Below, in pieces: positions 33,080 to 45,988 of a stretch of 64,000 nt of DNA. This DNA is from Gonapodya prolifera JEL478. Taxonomy: Eukaryota; Monoblepharomycota; Monoblepharidomycetes; Monoblepharidales; Gonapodyaceae. The notes beneath the pieces are model-generated. The model did not search any database, was not told the origin of the DNA, and saw only the letters and a list, made by a program, of their open reading frames with translations. Every line of letters starts with the position of its first letter. Within the stretch, counting starts at the first letter, position 1. Made by a program: the position numbers and the translations under genes. Location: the NCBI GenBank assembly GCA_001574975.1, contig KQ965816.1, positions 62,001-126,000 on the forward strand, written 5' to 3'.

Positions 33080-36000
33080 TCAAAATCTCCACATCGCCGA
33101 ATCGAGGTCGCCAACGCCCAAACCCCCGCTCATGAACCGCAGCACAGCAGTCTCGTCTATAAGATCTCCAAATCTTACGTCTCCTGTAACGAGATCGAAG
33201 GCATTGTCCGTTTGAGGCACCTGAAATACCGATTGCGATTGCGACGAGATGCTATCAAGAGTGTTTGGCGAGGCATGAATGGTTGGGGTCGCAGCAGTCT
33301 TCAAGTCAGGTGGGGACCCAGTGGACACAAACGAGTCCGCAACAGGGGAATTTTTCTCTTGCTGGGAGAGTTTTTCTAGCCTCGTGGCGGCCTGAATGAT
33401 TTTGTTCGATGAGTGCAAGCCAATTCGAATGTTCCAAAGTGGAGAACTAATCACCTCCGCAAGCGCCATAACACCCAAACCTCCCACTTCCCATCGAATT
33501 TCTTCCACTTTTGGTGCCGCATCGGATGGGAGACTTTCAACTGTGGCGTCGAGACCTCGGAGTCCACTCTGCACCAACTCCCTCTCGATGACTAGTTGCA
33601 TATACTGTGCAAGTCTCCAGCGAGACCGGAGGGCTTGAAAGGCTTTAGCATATACGGCAATTTTATGAATCTGATAGAAGGTACATTATGGTGGTGTGGT
33701 CTTGCAGAACTGACATTGATTTATCATGGTTCACTCACCACCTCTCTTTCAATCTGACCTCCTGAGCCACGCAACTTCCGAATGAGTGTTATGTGTACCA
33801 TTGAACTCATGAGGAAACAGAATATGACGAACGATGGGATGTATGGACGGTGAGGCTCTGCCCTTCGTGTGAGGTAGTTTTCCACTTTGCGCACAATGAG
33901 CTCGCTGTGCTCCGCGCAGATTAAAAAATCAGAGGAGCTTAACCAAACCGAGTCAGCGCTGACGAGGGGGTGATGAAGGGTTTTCGAACATGTAAGAATA
34001 GGTAGAACCAAGAGAAACGTACCACATAGAGTTCACATCCCACGGTCCGTGTAGCAAAATTTTGAGAGTGTGCCAAAGCATGAGCCCGGTAGATATCCGT
34101 CGATCCGGCTTCGCCCCAGCGTTTCGAACGTCGTTTGAACGGTCGACATTGTCCAAGGCGCGAATGTTGGGAGGGAGATTGTCGTAGAAAGCGTCCAACT
34201 GGCGATCTATTCGTTCTTTCTCAGCACTGGTCGGGTTCGCAGTGTGGTGGAAGCGAATGACAGACCCTTTCGAAAAGAATAATTGGCGGATGTCGACCCA
34301 GGACAACAATAATCCCAGTATTTGCAACACACCAAACATTCTAAAGATCATTATTTGAAGCGCAGAAGGCCCAATAGAGCCCGAAGTAACCAAAGCACGC
34401 AGCTGGTCCGGATCGTCCAGCGTTGCAAATGCCGTTGGTGCCGGTACAGTAGTAGGAGGTGCCATCATGGGGTCATCAGCCTATAATAAAAACCGAGTAA
34501 AAACTTAATTATTTATGAAGGAGGGTCCGCAGACTGACCTCATACACGGCGTCCAAGCAGGGAAGGTTGAGATGTACTTCCCGGTCCGAAATTAAAAGAT
34601 CTCGATTTTCCATCGCAGCTAAATGACGGTCCTAAAAGGTGAGATTGGTGTAAAATTTGATCGATCCTGTATTATTGCGGCAAAAAAGTCTCACCATCAT
34701 GTAGAGATTCCAGAATACACGACGCCTCTGCTCTTTTTCAACCCAGGTCAATCCGAGCTCTTCATCTGGTTCATAATTTAGCTTCATGTCCTTCGCAAGC
34801 ATCATGGCGAGCGTCAACATTCGGTACCCTGAATTCGACCCATTGGGCCTTGAGGCAGCATGGGCAGCTAATTAGTGCACACATGGCCATTTCACACGTG
34901 GGCGATAGTACGAGGTGTTTAGAAAGCATGAAAAGGAGCTTCACGCACCGATTTGCGTTATCACTATTATGTTCTCCAGCTTTGGGACAATCAGCACCGA
35001 CTCAAAAGACATTAGGGCCATGCACCTGGAGAAGAATACGTCCGCCATGCCAAAAGGGGTATTTGGAGAAGAAATGAGATATGGGTGCTTAGAGACACGA
35101 GAAGATGCACAACATAGAGCATATAGAATCAATGGTGGTTGAGTATACAAGGTTCGAAGAAAGGTTGAGCGGTGAACAACGTTGGAAAAAATCTTGATGG
35201 GTAAACAGGTGGGCAGCATTTGAATGAGTCCTTTGTGAATTAATACAGGACTCTGCGTTAACTCACGTAGAGCTCATTGAACCATGTTTGCAACAAATCG
35301 TCGATAATCTCCTTGGGTGGAAGAGGAGGCAGACCAGCGGGGCTCCCATCTTGGGGAATAGCTTGCAAGGGTGGGAGTTTGACATGAGATAGTGATGCCA
35401 TTAAGTGAGATGGTATCGCCGGTACTGTTGCCTGATGATCTACCGAACCTTGAGTGTCAATAACCCCCCAATCTACAAGTAGACAAAAGTTCGGGTCTTC
35501 TCACGGCTTAGCATTGATTTTGAGTTCATCCCATTCGGAACAACAAACTGGTCAGAGTGAGCGCCGGCGAACGCATTGAGGGATGAGTTTAGTGAGGGGG
35601 TTGGGTTCCTCGATCCGTTCAGTAGAGGAAGCAGATGCGATATACCGTTAGGTTTAGGTCGCTGGAGGTTTGATGGAGGTGATGACGCGAATGGTAATCC
35701 AGGATGTTGTTGGATTGGTGTGCCAATTGCAGTCTGGCCAACGGGATACTGCAGATTTTGCTGCATCAATATTCCACCAGGGTAGCTTAGCGATCGACCA
35801 AGGTGGGAAGAAGTGCCTTGCAGCGACGACGTTCCGGGTCGGGGCCTATCTCGAGAAGAAGAAGTTCGCTCTCGCTTCCTTGCTAAACTTCCTTTTCGCC
35901 GGGACTCGGTATATTCTGAATCGCTGCTATTGTCGACCAATCCCCGATCTGAACGTTCATTGGAATCATCACTGACATCTTCCTCCTCCTCTTTGAATGG

Positions 36001-36688
36001 TGGGTCCGGGTGCTCGTAGATAAGGTGCTCTTCTCGATCCTCGATTCCATTTGAAGCTTCATCTCCACTTGGTTGTTGAGAACTCGCTCGACTCGACCCC
36101 CGTGTAGCGCTCTTCCTTTTTGACCTTTCTCGGTTTTGAAGTGTGTTCGAGATGGCGTTCTCAAGCTTCTGGGTTTCGCAGAGCTGTTCAGAAGCCCAAT
36201 CAGATCCACACAAATGCTTTTCGAAAACCCACGGTCATTCTGGTGGCTAGCTGCTCTGCCTTCTCTGGTAAAAGAAAGCGGGCAATGCCGAATGTCTCAG
36301 CGAAACGGTTCCAGAGCGACAATAATACGGTTCTGAAACTCACTCTTGCCAGGACCTCTTTTCCGAACGATAGCGGGGTAATCACACTCAGCCCCTCGCT
36401 TGCTACATCGCTGGCACGCTGGTTCATCTCCTGAACATCTCACTCGCAGCCGTCGACATTCAAAACACGCCTGTGGTAATTTAGCTCTCCACCAATCCAT
36501 CAAGGGAGCTTCACTGAACGACACAGGTAAAGTACCTTCTGCACTCTTTGTCGCTTCTTTCCAGTCCGGTCACCCTTCCCGCCCCTCGGTTTCGAGTCAG
36601 ATTCTGGTGACGCTTCAGGTGTAAAAGATTCCCGAGAGGGGAACAAGCGACCATCCAGTTCCGGGGGAAACACTGCAGATATCGACAT
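33080..36688 (-). CDS. Zn2Cys6 transcription factor with fungal-specific middle domain
   Basis: The start at 36688 gives MSISAVFPPELDGRLFPSRE. After an intron (about 36534-36467), the zinc cluster reads ACFECRRLRVRCSGDEPACQ then RCSKRGAECDYP. The spacing C-x2-C-x6-C-x6-C-x2-C-x6-C is intact, and the following basic linker is RKRGPGKSEFQNR. A long Ser/Pro-rich region contains an acidic block (PPFKEEEEDVSDDSNERS). The fungal-specific regulatory domain (PF04082 type) follows: EIIDDLLQTWFNELY, RTLYTQPPLILYALCCASS, AMMLAKDMKLNYEPDEELGL, TWVEKEQRRRVFWNLYMM, and then ENRDLLISDREVHLNLPCLD. The Leu-rich helices beyond, and a tail ending at 33080, complete it. Introns are numerous (at least eight). This is a nuclear regulator; its regulon cannot be told. 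Confidence 0.88.
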
Positions 36689-36807
36689 GATGGACCCTCG
36701 TCCGTGATGGAAGGTGTTTTCGCCTGTCGGATTCAACCAGAGCTCTTGATACAATCAGAGGTCAGGGGGAGCATAATTGAAATGAAGTTCCAATAAAACT
36801 AGGAATT

Positions 36808-39099
<2,292 letters not shown>

Positions 39100-39203
39100 G
39101 GTAACTGGTCGATCGGGTCAATTTGGGTGAACTCACAATTCTGTCCTCAGAACAGTTTACAATCAAAAGTATGATATAAATCACTGTAGTTACAAGGCTT
39201 GGA

Positions 39204-40943
39204 TCACTTCTCAGTAGGCTTTTCCGTCTGCTGGACTGTTTCTTCGGAAGCGTTCGAACCGTTCTTCTCGGGAACTGGTAGAAGAGACGGGTATGGGTAC
39301 TGCACTGCATAACTGTCCCCCTGCAAGCGGACAAAGGTGAAGGCGATCTGTGGGGAGACGGAAATTTTCGGGTGAGGTTGCTATCCTTCGAGAACCGTTG
39401 GCCAGCGCCTTTGGACATGGCGAACATCTCACCATTGCAATGATGGCGAAAAGCCAGTCATAGAGGTAGTTATTCCACGGCGTGGTTCCTACCAAGGCGC
39501 ATTCGTTCCAGTCAATTCGGCACTTCTCCTTTCTGACGTGGTCACAACGCTCACCTGCAGTGCTCGCCCTGAACACCTCTCCCTGTATATCGGTCGTGAT
39601 GGCGTACTGACCGCGCTGGATTCCCTTGAGGAGCAATTTGGCAACGACATCTGGCTTTTGCGGGACATCCCCAGCTTCAAGGAGTTCGGTCGGCTTGGGT
39701 TTGGTTTTGTTCTCCTCGACGAGACCGGGGCTGTCGATTCCGGCAGGGACTGGGGCGGATATAAGTGAAAATGACATGGAGGTGGCAGGGACATGGTCGG
39801 ATGAAAATAGGTACGTTGGTAATCAACATGAGTATGAGAGAGGTTGAGGTTGGCGTGCAAAGTTATTCTTCGTGGCGGGGTTACGGACTCACGGAAAAGA
39901 TGAATCTTTATCCCGTAGGGCTTCAATTCGTTCCGGAGTAACTCGGCAAGCGCTTCCGGAACACATCATGAATGGGGTGTTGGTGAACCTCAACCGTTAT
40001 GGCAAATTAACTCACATCTCAAAGCCGCCTTCGATGGAGCGTAGCTGCCGTATCCAATGAAGGAAACCATGGAGATGACCGAGCCAATGCACGCAATGTG
40101 GCCTCGAACTCCGTTTGAGGCCATGAGTCTTGCAGCCGCCTACGAGTCAAATCATGATGGTCGCTCTACGTTTCAAGTAGGAATCTGATTTCAGTCCAAG
40201 CTCACGTGGACAGTGTACAGAGTACCGAGGTAATTCACCCTCATGGCGTGCTCGTGGATTGCGATGTGGTCTTCTTCGAGAAAGTACCCTGGACGAGCAA
40301 GACCTTTCCAAAGCGAAAACAAAGTGATTTCGAAGAAACAAATTATGTTGCGGTAGCAGGAAGAGTACCTGCGCATGGGAACACGAAGTAGGGGACACCA
40401 GCGGCTTCAACGGCCTTGATCAAGGCGGCTTTTGATTCCTCGTTGGACGAGACATCCGCTGCAAAGAACTGTATCTTTTGGTCTTCAGAGAGAGCCGCTG
40501 CCTACCAGAGTGAAGACCAATGTATAGAAATGAGGATTCAGAACACAAATGGTGTTTACAGGTCCTGTCAGCATCGTTTCAGTGGTCACCTTGATCTCTC
40601 CCATAGCTTTCACGAGCTTCTTTTCCGACCTCTTTTAGTTCGGGTGGTTCCGATGGCGGAAAAGAGTGATGGTTTACCGAAAGAATCACGAATATTCATA
40701 TCGTGCCTTTCTCACCGAAACAACGGTAACATGTGCGCCACGAGCAGCCAAAATCTTGGCTAGTTCAAGACCAAGTCCTTCTGATCCCCCAGTGATGTAG
40801 GCGTGCTATTACATTTGGAATTTGTCGATTGAAGGCAACATGTTGCGAGAATCAACACTCAGCACAGATTCCTGTGATAGTATCGCCATAGCGTGAGACT
40901 CACCTTCCCCTCCACTTCCAATTTCGACGACCATCCTCCCATT
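39204..40943 (-). CDS. TSC10: 3-ketodihydrosphingosine reductase
   Basis: This short-chain dehydrogenase makes dihydrosphingosine from 3-ketodihydrosphingosine with NADPH, the second step of sphingolipid synthesis at the ER. The start at 40943 gives MGGWSSKLEVEGK. After an intron comes the cofactor motif AYITGGSEGLGLELAKILAA, then RGAHVTVVS. The substrate-pocket regions follow: EAAGVPYFVFPCA, HAMRVNYLGTLYTVHV and GHIACIGSVISMVSFIGYGS, then the catalytic YAPSK. Next comes ELLRNELKPYGIKIHLF, and the middle residues GDVPQKPDVVAKLLLKGIQR and QYAITTDIQGEVFRAS. Two small C-terminal exons encode a membrane helix (WNNYLYDWLFAIIAM joined to IAFTFVRLQG) and the tail EETVQQTEKPTEK, ending at 39204. The TGxxxGxG and YxxxK motifs and the membrane tail fit KDSR/TSC10. 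Confidence 0.88.
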
Positions 40944-41100
40944 TTGGATGCTTGGCAGGTAACGAAGGACTTACTTAGGTCACACTTGAGTGGTGATCCA
41001 ATCATTCCTTACGCTCTTGAGACTACGGAATCAGACGGTGCCAAGAATCATTCGCTATGTCGTCAGGCCGAGTCTGGACGAACGTACGTGTGACAGCCGT
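40944..41100. promoter_or_regulatory. Short divergent promoter region
   Basis: Only 157 bases separate the starts of the minus-strand reductase and the plus-strand RING protein. Their promoters must overlap or be shared if both starts are right. Confidence 0.45.
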
Positions 41101-41704
41101 ATGGCTCAACACGTATGGGATCTCCAACTCCAACTCGTTCTTTTGTCGTGGAAGGAGCATCCCTACCGTCCCAAAGGTGTCGAGATAGATGGTGAGCTCA
41201 TGTTCTCTATGCGCCGTGTTTCAGATGTTGAGCTTTAAACTTCCCTCGTCGATCGACTTGTCCAGCACTCGGTCATCTCTCCGCTTATGAACTCGTCCGA
41301 GACCCCGTCGCCTTCCCGGAGGAGGGCGACCAGCGTGTCACTCTGCCCATGTCGAAGCTGGAGAAGATTTTCCAATGCCCCATATGTCTGGACGTGATGA
41401 ATGTTTGCGTGGCGACAACTGCAGTATGTGATCACGTGAAAGGACTGAGCGGAGAGCGTCGAGAAACTCATCGATTATCTATACCAGTGTCTTCATAGAT
41501 TCTGTAAAGCGTGCCTGTCCAACCATCTCTTCCGCGCGTGAGTAGAAGCTAGAAAAACGCGAATCACTTTTCCAAAACACTGCATTACGCCCAACCAGAA
41601 AGGAGAAAGTCTGTCCTACGTGCCGAAAGCCTTGCCCCTCCATGCGGTCAACTCGAAAGGACGAACGGTTTCAAGGCATCATCAAGGCGGTCTTTCCGGG
41701 TTGA
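41101..41704 (+). CDS. RING1/RING2-like RING-finger E3 ligase
   Basis: After splicing, the protein has a RING finger with all eight ligands: FQCPICLDVMNVCVATTA, then CLHRFCKACLSNHLFRA and RRKVCPTCRKPCPSMRS. The C3HC4 order (CPIC, C..H, C..C, CPTC) is intact. The flanks resemble animal RING1/RING2, the H2A ubiquitin ligases of Polycomb complex 1: upstream VWDLQ and LSAYELVRDPVAF match the W-x-LS-YEL-R-PQE segment. Downstream RSTRKDERFQGIIKAVFPG matches the R-SLR-D-NFD-LI-KIYP segment. Introns lie at about 41192-41259 (EID joined to ALGHL), 41431-41494 and about 41539-41601. The start at 41101 gives a protein of about 140 residues with no C-terminal RAWUL domain, so it is shorter than RING1. 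Plant DRIP or other RING proteins are alternatives. Confidence 0.7.
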
Positions 41705-41992
41705 AATGTGAGGAGCCGACAAACGGACGTACGACGATTGGCGACGATCCACGATTTTCCGCGCTGCATGTATAGAATTCCTCTGTCATAAATGGATTCT
41801 CTGAAGTGTGTGTGACGTTCCTGCTGAGAGCAAAGTAAAGTGTTGTCTACAATAATTAAGGAATTTCTACTGCACTCAAATACCAATCCCCCTTCGTCGC
41901 CTCCATACCCATCGCGACCCTCCCTTTTTCGCCTCCGTTCGGTACCTCCTCTATTCTCCCTTCCTCGTCCCTCCCAACCTCCCGCCACCGCC

Positions 41993-44955
41993 ATGACATC
42001 TCTCGAAATCGAATCAAGCGACGTGATCCGGTTGATCGAGCAATTTCTCAAGGAAAACAACCTCCTCCGCACCCTGCGCACCCTCCAGGAAGAAAGCACC
42101 ATCCACCTCAACACCGTCGACAGCGTCGAATCCTTCTCCTCCTCCATCCTTTCCGGGGACTGGGAGTCCGTTCTGAAAACCACCACCCAGCTCACCCTAC
42201 CCCCGAAAAAGCTCGTGGACTTGTACGAGCAGATTGTCTTGGAACTCGTCGAGATGCGTGAGACAGCAGCGGCCCGGTCACTGCTGAGACAGACCGAGCC
42301 CATGCAGGTGCTCAAGGACAACCAGCCGGAGCGGTACCTCCACTTGGAACATTTGCTGTCCAAGACTTTTTTCGATGAGAGGGAGGCGTATGGAGAGGAT
42401 TCGAGTAAGCAGAGGAGACGGCAGTTGATTGCCCAAGGTGAGTTGATTGGTGGAGGAGGAATGAGTAATTATGGCACTTCAAGTTGTGTTATCGGAGCTT
42501 CTCATGAACGCAAAGCTTCTCGGCGATGCCGCATGTGCCGCTCGCAATGAATTTAAACGAGCGGACGATGTGATACTTCACGTCAACTTCCATCTCACAT
42601 CTCTTCCACCTCCTACGGGCCCTTTCCGTACACCTCCAACCAGCCCTCTCAACCGAAGTCACAGTCGTCCCGCCCGCCCGCCTCCTCACACTTCTGGGGC
42701 AGTCCCTCAAATGGCAATACGCGCAGGGCCTGATCCCACCCGAAACCGCGTACGACCTCTTCCGCGGCACCGCGCCCACGCAGCGCGCCGAAGAGGACGC
42801 TGTGCCTGGGTTGTGCTATAATTCTATCAAGGTTCGTGTAGTGCTGGTGGGGGGATGGGGGAAGGGAAGGGCAACGAGGGCTAATATGAGGGTTGCAGTT
42901 CCCCCGAAAGCAACACCCCGAATCTATCGCATTCTCGCCTGACGGGCAGTACCTCGTGACGGGCGGGGTGGACGGGATCATTGAAGTGTACAATTACATG
43001 ACGGGGAAGCTGCGGAAAGACTTGCAGTACCAGCTCGAGGTGAGCAATTCCCTTGTTTCTCTCTGCCCTTGGGTTTCCCAACCTCCTTCCATCACAACCC
43101 TCCCACAAACACAACCGTCACTACCTCTCACCTCACACAAGGGCAATCTCATGCTCATGGACGACGCCGTCCTCTCGCTGGGCTTCAGCCGTGACGGCGA
43201 GCACCTCGCCTCGGGGTCGCAGGACGGGCGGATCAAAGTGTGGCGCGTGAGCACGGGCGCCTGTGTGCGGCGGTTTTCACCGGCACATTCGCAGGGTGTC
43301 ACTGCCGTGGGGTTCCATCGGGATGGCGGGGAAGTTTTGAGTGGGAGTTTTGATGGGAGTGTTAGGTAGGTTCACGTGTGGGGGCTTTAGGTGACCGTTG
43401 AGCGTTGGGTGACGCGTGGAATGTACATAGAATCCACGGTATCAAATCCGGCAAACTCCTCCGGGACTTCCGCGGGCACACGTCCTTCGTCAACGACGCG
43501 CTGTTCTCGCACGACGGCACGCGTGTCATGTCGGGTTCTTCGGACGGCACGTTTCGGATCTGGGACGCCAAGAGCACGGCGCTGTTGCATACACTTCATC
43601 TCCATGAAGGAGGGCTCGCAGGGGCCGGCGTGAGCGCCCCGACGGTGGCGAGGATTGTGCAGGTGCCGAGGAATGCGGAGCAGGTGGTCGTGGTGAATAG
43701 GAGCGGGTGGTGCTATTTGGTGTCGGTGAAGGGGACGGTGGGTTCTTTCGCTTTCGTTTAATTTTGCTTGGTCTTATTTTCATTTGCTTGTCATGCATGG
43801 CGATTGTGTATTCATCGACATTTTAAATCCCTCGTCGCACCTACGCACCTGACGTGGACGTCACTTCCAATCAACCACCCATCCATTCCCCTCTCCCACC
43901 GACCCACCAACCCCTCCCAAATCACATCCTTCACCCCACACCAGCTCATCCGCTCCTTTCACCCCCCACCAACCGCCGGTGCGCCGACCCCAGATTTCGT
44001 AACCGCCGTCCTCAGCCCGCGCGGCGAACTTCTGCACTGCATTGCGGATGATCGGAGAGTGTATACGTTTGATGTGGGGGGTGGAGGGCAGTGCAGGGTG
44101 GGAGGGGATAAGGTGGGTTACGGAGATGGGGGGTGGGGATCGGGAAAAGGAACGGTGAAATGGGGAATGGAGTGTAGGAATGGTAAGGGCACGGCAACAA
44201 ACAGGGCACAACGAGGCCTTTGTTGCTACATACGAACAGCCAGCGTTTTCTTTCCTTGGACGACGGACGATCGACGGGGCCTCGGATGCATGTGCGCTTT
44301 CCCCCAGGAATGGGAATGGGGAAGGGAAGGGCAAGGGAGCGGAGCACAAGGCACAGGAGCAATGCTAATGATCGTCGACGACGACGATGACGATGACAAC
44401 GGAACCTGTTCTTTCCTTGGACGACGGACTGGAATAGCAATGCATATGGCCTCCAAAGAAATGGAATATGAAGGGTAATCCCATCGGGACAAGGCACAGC
44501 CAAGCATCGACGATACGCGCGACCAAACTCTATTTTCCTCGACGATGGATGGGGCCGGGGATGCAAATGCAAATGGACGTCCCTAGAGAACGGGAAATGG
44601 AAGGGGAAAGGCGTATAATACGCCGGCGATGGTCGATGACATGTGCAAACGAGCCCTTGTTTTTCCTCGGCCGATCGACATGGCCGATAGGGGGATGCAT
44701 GTGGACGCCCCAAAGGAGTGGGAAATCCCAAGCCGGCCGCGGGCACAGCCAGGCTCGCACATATGGATCTCACGAACCTTTTCCCACCTTTTTTTTTTTT
44801 CATTCGACGACGTCCACCCACGACACAACCCACAATGCACAACCCACGACCTCCAGGTCTCTGAAACTGAACTCGTGGCGGCTGGCCACCACCCGTTCCA
44901 GAACGTGATGGCTGTGGCGGCCGAGGATGGGGTTGTAAGGCTGTTCAAGGCGTGA
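41993..44955 (+). CDS. SMU1: SMU1-like WD40 splicing factor
   Basis: SMU1 is a spliceosomal B-complex protein that, with RED/IK, helps activate the spliceosome. The start at 41993 ([20 protein letters not shown]) begins the LisH motif. A CTLH-type helical region follows, including [37 protein letters not shown] and [20 protein letters not shown]. After exons in which the family region before the propeller is present but compressed, the WD40 repeats read [78 protein letters not shown] and [19 protein letters not shown]. The last is [19 protein letters not shown], ending at 44955. The final intron (about 44.1-44.86 kb) is the largest and is filled with degenerate tandem repeats. The length and order match animal SMU1. 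Confidence 0.92.
44245..44775 (+). repeat. Degenerate tandem repeat inside the last SMU1 intron
   Basis: Four units start near 44251, 44411, 44532 and 44661, about 120-160 bases apart. Each carries a T-rich run ending in TTTCCTTGG or TTTTCCTCG, then a CGACGG-like core, a GATGCA-nATG element and a purine-rich GGGAATGG/GGGAAATGG run. Several also carry GGCACAGCCAGGC-like ends. Divergence between units is high, so the array is old or evolving quickly. Confidence 0.7.
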
Positions 44956-45988
44956 ATGTAAATGTAAATGGGCCAGGGGAGGGGCGCTGGACGCGTCCTG
45001 TCATGTGTCGTGATCCCCCGGAGGTACGGAAGAGGAGTGGAAGAAGTACATATAAGTGATGTTGACGTGATGTGGCGACATGCACCCTGACGCGAGACGA
45101 GGCGCATGCTTCGATATCTTTCGTGCGGGAACAGTACCGCTCGAGTGTTTGCTTTGGCGAGGGAGTGGGTTGTGGGTCCGAGTTGCACTGGTTTTTTGGC
45201 GGCAAATTCATTGGTGCAATTTACTAATGTTCTGGTGATGAATGGATGGAAATATATTTTTGAATAGAAGTAAGAAACTCGGGAATTTTGTAACACTTGG
45301 GTGACACTCCGCACCGCTCGATCGTGTGCAGTGCACGGCGACGCTACGAGGGGGGACAAAATGACGGGTGGTGCTATAATTTCATCTTTCTGGGTCGAGC
45401 GAGTCAGGAGACGCGGAAGATGTGAGCGGTCGAGACCTGCATTGAAACTCCGGAGCTTTTACCGCAAGAATCCTCTGCTTGGGTGGGACAACCGCTGCGA
45501 CGTGGGCGCGGACGGGAATCGAAGAGTTGCGACGGATCGTATCGACCGGGCGTGTCTTTTCGACTGGTTCTGTGAAGTTGACGAACCACGGTGGAAAGTG
45601 CAGCCCATCCCTCTGGAACACTGCGCCACCACCACCCAATCAGCAACCCGGCGAGTAAGACGTATCGGACTAGCATCGTGGGTGCGATTGCATGATGCGA
45701 GCGCAGCAGTGTGTTCCGATGGATGGGGCATGTGACGCGTTCCCCTGTGCAGGAAAAACCGCCTCACTTGGACCCCTCCAATACCCAACACCCTTCAGCA
45801 GCGACCTCCACCGCCGCCAACGCCGCTGCCGGACGCGACAACCGCACGAGGTGTGAAATAGAGTCGGCGTGCATTGCATCCAGGCTGCGTTTGGGACACA
45901 CTACCCTGGGAAGGCCGCCTACCACCTGGTGCGGGAGATACAGGACAGGGAAACTGCCAACGCACCGACGCCGAGAAACATCCTGACA
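44956..45988. other. Intergenic stretch between SMU1 and the F-box gene
   Basis: Roughly one kilobase without a secure gene. A minus-strand frame at 45404-45676 starts MLVRYVLLAGLLIGWWWRS, a plausible single membrane helix, but lacks any supporting signature. Plus-strand frames at 45301-45735 and an upstream extension of the F-box frame (to 45869) are also unsupported. The 3' end should include the F-box promoter. Confidence 0.35.

Noticed and set aside
36755-36807. ATE1 end at 36755
   Set aside because: That end comes from reading through the last intron. Splicing gives the conserved YLAAVGLEIGGRMVVAL end and a stop at 36808.
44012-45359. Long minus-strand open frames (up to 276 codons) opposite the end of SMU1
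   Set aside because: They lie across SMU1 exons and its repeat-filled intron, have low-complexity translations and match no family; they are frames opened by the repeats.
45404-45676. Small minus-strand membrane protein
   Set aside because: One plausible hydrophobic helix at the N-terminus is not enough. The rest is Arg/Ser-rich without a family signature and sits among overlapping frames.
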